Part shown: positions 59,373 to 64,000 of the stretch, in pieces | Numbering within the stretch: position 1 is the stretch's first letter | How the letters are laid out: each line of letters opens with the position of its first letter | Source of the DNA: Arthrobacter sp. UNC362MFTsu5.1 | GTDB taxonomy: Bacteria; Actinomycetota; Actinomycetes; Actinomycetales; Micrococcaceae | NCBI RefSeq assembly: GCF_000685965.1 | Contig: NZ_JMLE01000010.1 | Coordinates: 62,001 to 126,000 of the forward strand | Direction: 5' to 3' | Length of the DNA stretch: 64,000 nucleotides | The notes under the pieces: generated by a model | Told to the model about the DNA's origin: nothing | The model's database searches: none | What the model saw: the letters and a program-made list of their open reading frames with translations, nothing else | Made by a program: the position numbers and the translations under genes

Positions 59373-59477
59373 CTCCTTCCACAGCCCACTCCGCCGGCCC
59401 TCCTCCGCCGGGGCATTAGGCGGCTACCTGTATGGTCAGAAGTCAGGAACCCCTTCGGTTCCGCTACAGGAGCAATC

Positions 59478-59627
59478 ATGGCTGACAAGTCCCCGCGTCA
59501 AGCAGCATCCGCTAAATCCGGCAAATCCATCAAGGAAAAGCGAGCTGACAAGAGGGCCGCGTCAGCGCCGCCCAGCTCCCTCGACAAGCCAGCCAACGCC
59601 AAGGCAGCGAGCCCCAAAAAGAAGTGA
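59478..59627 (+). CDS. Small Lys/Ala-rich basic protein
   Basis: 49 residues (MADKSPRQAASAKSGKSIKE ... AKAASPKKK), with AGGAG seven bases upstream. About a quarter of residues are Lys or Arg; it has no aromatic residue, so it is probably disordered and might bind nucleic acid. The stop TGA lies nine bases before the ATG of the dehydrogenase, suggesting co-transcription. Similar short KEKRAxK proteins are common in actinobacteria without known function. Confidence 0.75.
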   Translation: MADKSPRQAASAKSGKSIKEKRADKRAASAPPSSLDKPANAKAASPKKK

Positions 59628-59635
59628 CCGGTTCC

Positions 59636-60784
59636 ATGAACCACCTCACCCTCGGAGTCCTGGCCAGCACACGGAAGCCCGACGAACGCCGGCTCCCGCT
59701 CCACCCCCTTCACCTGGACCGCATCGCACCGGAACTGCGGCAGCAGATCATCCTCGAACAGGGCTACGGAGAACGGTTCGGCGTCTCGGACCTCCACCTC
59801 GCCTCGCTCGTGGGGCGGATTGCCACCCGCGGCGAGATCATTGCCGACGCTGACGTGGTCCTGCTGCCTAAGCCGCAGCCTGAGGACCTCGCCGAACTCC
59901 GCGACGGCCAGATCCTCTGGGGCTGGCCGCACTGTGTCCAGGACCGCGCCGTCACCCAGCTGGCCATCGACAAGAAGCTCACCCTGATCGCCTTCGAGGC
60001 CATGAACCACTGGGCCAGTGATGGCGGCTTCGGCCTTCACGTCTTCCACAAGAACAACGAACTGGCCGGCTACTGCTCGGTCATTCATGCCCTTGCCCTC
60101 ACCGGCTCAACGGGCGACTACGGCCGGCGGCTCACCGCCGTCGTCATCGGTTTCGGTGCCACGGCCCGCGGCGCCGTCACGGCGCTGAACGCCCACGGCA
60201 TCCATGACGTCCAGGTGCTGACCAACCGTGGTGTGGCCGCCGTCGGCTCTCCCATCCATTCGGTGCGGATTGCGCAGTTCGACCATGACGACAAGGCGCC
60301 GTTCCTCAGCCAGGTCATCACCGAACGCGGCAGGGTGCCGCTGGCACCGTTCCTGGCCGAGAGTGACATTGTGGTCAACTGCACCCTGCAGGATCCCAAT
60401 GCTCCGCTGACGTACCTGCGCGAAGAGGACCTCGGTGCGTTCCGTCCCGGCAGCCTGATCGTGGACGTGTCCTGCGACGAGGGAATGGGCTTCAGCTGGG
60501 CGAAGACCACCACCTTCGCCGAGCCCATGCTCACCGTGGGCGACCACATTGACTACTACGCGGTGGACCACAGCCCGTCGTATCTGTGGAACTCCTCCAG
60601 CTGGGAGATCAGCGAAGCGCTGCTCCCCTTCCTGGAGACCGTCATTTCCGGCCCCGAGGCCTGGGCCGGAAATGAGACGATCGCCCGTGCGATTGAAATC
60701 CGCGGCGGAGAGGTCCTCAACAAGGACGTGCTGCAGTTCCAGCAGCGCCAGGCGGAGTACCCGCACGCCCCTCTGGGCGGCTGA
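59636..60784 (+). CDS. N5-(carboxyethyl)ornithine synthase-like dehydrogenase
   Basis: 382 residues of the alanine dehydrogenase/PNT superfamily. The N-terminal LGVLASTRKPDERRLPLHPLHLDRI is followed by QDRAVTQLAIDKKLTLIAFEAMNHW and the NAD(P)-binding AVVIGFGATARGAVTALNAHG. It resembles CeoS, which reductively joins pyruvate to ornithine, or alanine/saccharopine dehydrogenase relatives; longer than the lactococcal enzyme. A GTG at 59624 would add four residues. Its 3' end overlaps the converging MFS gene by 68 bases. Confidence 0.82.
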   Translation: MNHLTLGVLASTRKPDERRLPLHPLHLDRIAPELRQQIILEQGYGERFGVSDLHLASLVGRIATRGEIIADADVVLLPKPQPEDLAELRDGQILWGWPHCVQDRAVTQLAIDKKLTLIAFEAMNHWASDGGFGLHVFHKNNELAGYCSVIHALALTGSTGDYGRRLTAVVIGFGATARGAVTALNAHGIHDVQVLTNRGVAAVGSPIHSVRIAQFDHDDKAPFLSQVITERGRVPLAPFLAESDIVVNCTLQDPNAPLTYLREEDLGAFRPGSLIVDVSCDEGMGFSWAKTTTFAEPMLTVGDHIDYYAVDHSPSYLWNSSSWEISEALLPFLETVISGPEAWAGNETIARAIEIRGGEVLNKDVLQFQQRQAEYPHAPLGG

Positions 60785-62213
60785 CGCCTTTCCGGCCGGC
60801 GGGCGTACGGCTGACCACCCGGAGCAGGCGCCGCCGGTCCTTGAGGTCAACTTTGAGGGTCAGCTCGCCGCGCCGGGCAAGCACGACGGCGACAGTCACC
60901 GCCGCCAGGGCCGGCACCCCGCCGGAGACCAGGATGGCGGTGTGCGGATCCACGTGCTCGGCAATCCAGCCGATCATGGGACCGCCGATGGCCTGGCCGC
61001 CGATCAGCACCATGATGTACAGGCTCATGACGCGTCCGCGGATCCCCATGTTCGAGCTGATCTGCACCAGCTGGTTCGAGGCGGTCAGGAACATCAGGCA
61101 CCAGAAGCCGGACAGCACCATGGCGGCGCCGAACCACACCATGGACGGCGCCAGGGCAGCCAGGCAGAGCATCAGCCCGTACATCCCGGCGCCCAGCACC
61201 ACCGACCGCAGCCGCAGCTGCCGGCGGCGGGTGGAGGCGATTGCCCCGGCGAGGGCACCGAGCGCCACCAGCGCGTTCAGCAGGCCGTAGCCTCCGGCGC
61301 CGACGTCGTACACGTGGTCCGCGAAAGCGGCCAGCAGCACCGGCAGGCTCATGGCGAAAACAGCGATGAACCCGGCCATCAGCCAGGGCCAGTAGATGGT
61401 GGGCTTGCTCAGCGCGTACCGCAGCCCCTCCCGGAGCATTCCCTTGCGCTTGGGAGCGGGTGCATTGATGAAGAGCTGGTCCTTGCGCAGAAGCAGCAGC
61501 ATGGCCACCGTGGAACAGCAGGCCACGGCGTTGGCGGCGAAGGCCCACCCTGCGCCGACCGCCGTCAGGAGGAGGCCTGCCAGCGCCGGGCCGATCAGGC
61601 CGCCCAGCTGGAACGTTGTGGAGTTCACGCTGATGGCGTTGCGCAGGTACGTGGGACCCACGAGCTCGTTAACAAACACCTGCCGGGCTGGCTGGTCCAG
61701 GACCGTAACCAGCCCCAGCAGCAGCGCGATGGCGTAGACATGCCACACTTCGATGCGCTGGCTCAGGGCCAGTGCGGCCAGGGCAGCAGCAAGCACCGCG
61801 GCGACGGACTGGCAGAGGATGAGGATCTTCCGTTTCGCGAACCTGTCCGCCATCATCCCGCCCCACGGGCCCAGGACCAGCGACGGCATGAACTGCAGCG
61901 CCACGGTGATGCCGACGGCGGTGACGGACCCGGACAGCTGCAGGACCAGCCAGTCCTGCGCGATCCGCTGCATCCACAGGGCGATCACCGCAACGAAGTG
62001 TCCGATCGCGAAGATGCGGAAGTTGGGGACGCGGAGGGAAATGAAAGTGTGGCGCCAGGGCAGCCGTTCACTCACGACGGCGATCGGCTGGGTGGCGGTG
62101 TGCGGCTGCGGTGGCTGCAGCTGCTGTGGCTGCATGGGCGGGGAATCGGCGGAGGCGGCGGAATCGATGACGGGCTGGCTGACGGTTGCCGTGGACGGCG
62201 GAGGGGGTGCCAC
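60717..62213 (-). CDS. MFS exporter (EntS/TMS3-like)
   Basis: 498 residues, about 12 helices. Drug/siderophore-type exporter: FRIFAIGHFVAVIALWMQRIAQDWLVLQLSG, GGMMADRFAKRK, LDQPARQVFVNELVG. The first 40 residues are Pro/Gln-rich and variable, so a later start (MQPQQ, 62135) is possible. Divergent from a LysR regulator with 135 bases between. Confidence 0.87.
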   Translation of the reverse strand: MAPPPPSTATVSQPVIDSAASADSPPMQPQQLQPPQPHTATQPIAVVSERLPWRHTFISLRVPNFRIFAIGHFVAVIALWMQRIAQDWLVLQLSGSVTAVGITVALQFMPSLVLGPWGGMMADRFAKRKILILCQSVAAVLAAALAALALSQRIEVWHVYAIALLLGLVTVLDQPARQVFVNELVGPTYLRNAISVNSTTFQLGGLIGPALAGLLLTAVGAGWAFAANAVACCSTVAMLLLLRKDQLFINAPAPKRKGMLREGLRYALSKPTIYWPWLMAGFIAVFAMSLPVLLAAFADHVYDVGAGGYGLLNALVALGALAGAIASTRRRQLRLRSVVLGAGMYGLMLCLAALAPSMVWFGAAMVLSGFWCLMFLTASNQLVQISSNMGIRGRVMSLYIMVLIGGQAIGGPMIGWIAEHVDPHTAILVSGGVPALAAVTVAVVLARRGELTLKVDLKDRRRLLRVVSRTPAGRKGVSRPEGRAGTPPGAAGTAARPC

Positions 62214-62348
62214 AGGGAATCCTCAAAAGGTGCGGGTGAGCGGGATATGTCCACGCTATGGTGGCAGCAAGTGATTATGGAAGCGTATTGTTCCTATAAC
62301 TAACATTGCGAACCGCAATAATATCGACGCCAGCCAACCGGGAGTGCC

Positions 62349-63203
62349 GTGTTCGAACCCGCCCAGCTCCGTTCCTTTTTGGCGGTGGCCGAAACCCTCA
62401 GCTTCACCAAGGCGGCGGAACGCCTGGGGTTGGCGCAGCCCACGGTCAGCCAGCATGTGCGGAAACTGGAAGCTGCGGCGAAGCGGGTCCTGATTGCCCG
62501 GGACACCCGGGACGTGCGGCTGACGGACAACGGCGATGCCATGGCCGGCTTCGCGCGGACCATCCTTTCCGCCCACGATGCAGCTTCACGCTACTTTTCC
62601 GGGTCCGCCATGCGCGGCCGGCTGCGCTTCGGGACCGCGGACGATCTGGCGATCACCGGGCTGCCGCGCATCCTCCGGGAGTTCCGCCAGATCTACCCCC
62701 AGATCAACCTTGAACTGACAGTGGGCCAGAGCGACCAGCTGTACAAGAAGCTGAATGCCGGTCAACTGGACCTGGTGTTCGTGAAGTGGGTTGCCGGAGC
62801 CAAGGACGGCACGGTGGTCCAGCACGATGCGTTCGCGTGGGTGGGCCTGGAGCAGACCGCCCTGGAACCCGGCGATCCGGTTCCTTTGATCGCCTACCCT
62901 TCGCCCAGCCTCAGCAGGAAGCTTGCCATTGACGCCCTCGAATCCCGGGGGCGCACGTGGCGCATCACCTGCACCACCCGGCAGATCAGCGGAGTCCTGG
63001 CCGCCGTCCGGGCGGGGATCGGCGTCGCCGTGATGCCGTCCTCGCTGGTTCCGGAAGACCTCAAGATCATCACCCGCCGCTTCGACCTGCCGCCCGTGGG
63101 GGATGTGGATTTCACCCTTATCCGCAACCCGCTGGCCAACTCCGAAGTGATCGAGGCCCTCACCCAGGCGATTGTGGGGCGCACCATTAAGCGATCCGCC
63201 TAA
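62349..63203 (+). CDS. LysR-family transcriptional regulator
   Basis: 284 residues from a GTG after GGGAG. The N-terminal helix-turn-helix is LRSFLAVAETLSFTKAAERLGLAQPTVSQHVRKLEAAAKRVL; the substrate-binding domain spans about 90-280 (RGRLRFGTADDLAITGLPRILREFRQIYPQINLELTVGQS). It most likely controls the divergent MFS exporter and itself. An AT-rich stretch (62270-62330) between them is the expected target. Confidence 0.92.
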   Translation: MFEPAQLRSFLAVAETLSFTKAAERLGLAQPTVSQHVRKLEAAAKRVLIARDTRDVRLTDNGDAMAGFARTILSAHDAASRYFSGSAMRGRLRFGTADDLAITGLPRILREFRQIYPQINLELTVGQSDQLYKKLNAGQLDLVFVKWVAGAKDGTVVQHDAFAWVGLEQTALEPGDPVPLIAYPSPSLSRKLAIDALESRGRTWRITCTTRQISGVLAAVRAGIGVAVMPSSLVPEDLKIITRRFDLPPVGDVDFTLIRNPLANSEVIEALTQAIVGRTIKRSA

Positions 63204-63438
63204 TGGTCCCCGCCCCGGGTTTAACCAGTAAGTGCCCGGGAATTGGTTAAACGAGTAGGTATTCGTCCCCGCACGGGTAGTTATTACACGTAAGTGATTG
63301 AAGATATTACGTGCGTAAATTATGCTTGAATTCTGTTAAAGGTTAAGCAGAAGCCGATGACAACGATTCGATGACGAACCGTGTCCGCCGCCGCTGCCTT
63401 GGGGGCGCCTGACGGACAACGTTCGGGATAGGCACGCG
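63204..63438. other. AT-richer gap with repeats and a promoter
   Basis: The gap holds TTTAACCA (63220-63227) and its complement TGGTTAAA (63244-63251), a possible lysR end hairpin. It also holds ACGTAA/TTACGT elements (63285-63320) and TTGAAG-N17-TATGCT (63298-63326), a good sigma-70-type promoter giving a leader of about 105 bases. TGTCCG/CGGACA (63382-63418) could fold in that leader. No known riboswitch was recognised. Confidence 0.55.
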
Positions 63439-63819
63439 ATGACGCCAACCACGAACCACCCGCATCTTAAAGTCTCAAATCCAGTCCACTCCCTCAACAC
63501 GCTACGCCCGATGACCGTCGGTACGCACCGCAACACGCCGGTGCATCATGAAGCAAGCGCACACGCTGAGCTGGTCACTCCGCGCGAACCGCACCCCGCT
63601 GCCACCCTGGTGGACACTGAGTTTGTAGGCAGTCCCTACTGCGAGCGGTGCGGAACGGATGAGTTCATCTACCTGGAGACGTTTGTCCCGGCAAAGTTCC
63701 GGCATGACGGCACCCTCCGGAAGCCGGGAGAGGTCACCTACTTCTGCACCGGATGCGAAGATTTTTCGGCACACTCGGTCCCGGCCTCGTGGGTGCCGCC
63801 CGGCTGGTATTTGGGCTAG
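63439..63819 (+). CDS. Hypothetical zinc-ribbon protein
   Basis: 126 residues. Residues 1-60 look disordered; the C-terminal part has CERCG (about 68) and CTGCED (about 104), spaced like a zinc ribbon, and ends in HSVPASWVPPGWYLG. No family was recognised. The start could be MTVGTHRN (residue 25), which would drop the odd lead. A strong promoter and long leader precede it; a perfect hairpin follows. Confidence 0.7.
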   Translation: MTPTTNHPHLKVSNPVHSLNTLRPMTVGTHRNTPVHHEASAHAELVTPREPHPAATLVDTEFVGSPYCERCGTDEFIYLETFVPAKFRHDGTLRKPGEVTYFCTGCEDFSAHSVPASWVPPGWYLG

Positions 63820-63870
63820 CCGGATTCCCGGGCGTCAAGCCGGGCACGCCAGAAAGTCGCGCCAAATAGG

Positions 63871-63919
63871 AATCGCCGCCGTCAGGCACCGGAGGGTGCC
63901 TGACGGCGGCGATTTCTTT
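63871..63919 (+). terminator. 20-bp perfect stem terminator
   Basis: AATCGCCGCCGTCAGGCACC (63871-63890), loop GGAG, and the exact complement (63895-63914), followed by TCTTT. It ends the zinc-ribbon gene and may act both ways. Confidence 0.92.
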
Positions 63920-63935
63920 GCCTGAACCTCGTCCG

Positions 63936-63968
63936 GATGGCCCCCGCCGAGGCGGGGCTCATCCGGAG
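63936..63968 (-). terminator. Hairpin after the window-edge gene
   Basis: CCGGATG-GCCCCCGCC ... GGCGGGG-CTCATCCGG forms a stem of about 16 pairs directly downstream of the TAA at 63973-63975 on the minus strand. It has no T run, so function as a terminator is likely but not certain. Confidence 0.6.
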
Positions 63969-63972
63969 CCCG

Positions 63973-64000
63973 TTAGATCAGGTTGTCCGAGAGGTGGTTG
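63973..64000 (-). CDS. 3' end of a minus-strand gene (partial)
   Basis: On the minus strand, AAC CAC CTC TCG GAC AAC CTG ATC TAA reads NHLSDNLI and stop. A hairpin follows it. Product not identifiable. Confidence 0.5.

Noticed and set aside
60549..62303. 584-codon plus-strand frame opposite the MFS exporter
   Set aside because: Very rich in Gln, His, Gly and Asp with no fold; the minus strand is a twelve-helix transporter.
1..64000. CRISPR arrays, prophage or integrative elements
   Set aside because: No regularly spaced repeats, integrase, transposase or phage structural gene could be seen; composition looks even across the window.

Overview
The window is GC-rich, densely packed chromosomal DNA from a high-GC Gram-positive bacterium. 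It most resembles Arthrobacter, Pseudarthrobacter or Paenarthrobacter (Micrococcaceae). The grounds are an actinobacterial SAM-IV riboswitch, a Bacillus/mycobacterium-type LexA box, a helix-turn-helix/MurA fusion, DUF4235, many GTG/TTG starts and operons joined by ATGA overlaps. No transposase, phage gene or CRISPR array was seen. The genus is an inference.

Layout. 1-7.4 kb: a minus-strand catabolic operon (SDR, amidohydrolase, acyl-CoA dehydrogenase, MaoC hydratase, an MFS importer with a frameshift, and an acyl-CoA ligase) facing a MarR regulator across two palindromes. The gene set matches the hydroxycinnamate (cou) pathway of Rhodococcus. 7.4-11.4 kb: an ArsR/MFS pair, a second MFS and small proteins. 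11.5-16.5 kb: a persulfide-stress regulon. It has a CstR-like regulator diverging from rhodanese-DUF2892, TauE/SafE, two rhodaneses, thioredoxin and a CstB-type persulfide dioxygenase; three copies of one GC-rich palindrome mark the control points. 16.6-19.7 kb: a DHFR-like reductase, an acetyltransferase, and SOS-boxed umuDC.

19.7-22.8 kb: a four-gene operon of an Lgt-like membrane protein, a proline-rich membrane protein, a radical SAM enzyme resembling tetraether lipid synthase (Tes/MJ0619 family), and a small membrane protein. This is the best candidate for an undescribed (lipid-tailoring) system. 22.8-30.4 kb: DUF3846, a tyrosine phosphatase overlapping a kinase-PabB fusion, cardiolipin synthase, PabC, a DinB-fold protein and an EAL protein with an altered metal site. 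30.5-34.5 kb: a PLP beta-synthase, a histidine-ammonia-lyase-like enzyme lacking the canonical Ala-Ser-Gly, and a flavin monooxygenase. 34.7-36.8 kb: SAM-IV riboswitch, DUF1737, rhodanese and metZ.

36.9-42.2 kb: two lipoproteins, a SnoaL protein, a YbdK-type ligase and the HTH-MurA fusion. 42.3-45.6 kb: ykoEDC thiamine-precursor ECF transporter behind a TPP riboswitch. 46-52.6 kb: a complete mnh/mrp antiporter operon with A and B fused. 52.8-64 kb: an UMF1-type transporter, a KhtTU-like K+/H+ antiporter, dcd, a secreted CAP-domain protein, SRPBCC, tRNA-Gly(CCC), a carboxyethylornithine-synthase-like dehydrogenase, an MFS exporter with a divergent LysR regulator, and a zinc-ribbon protein before a strong terminator. 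Sulfur chemistry recurs in three separate places. Two families of short dispersed repeats sit at gene ends.
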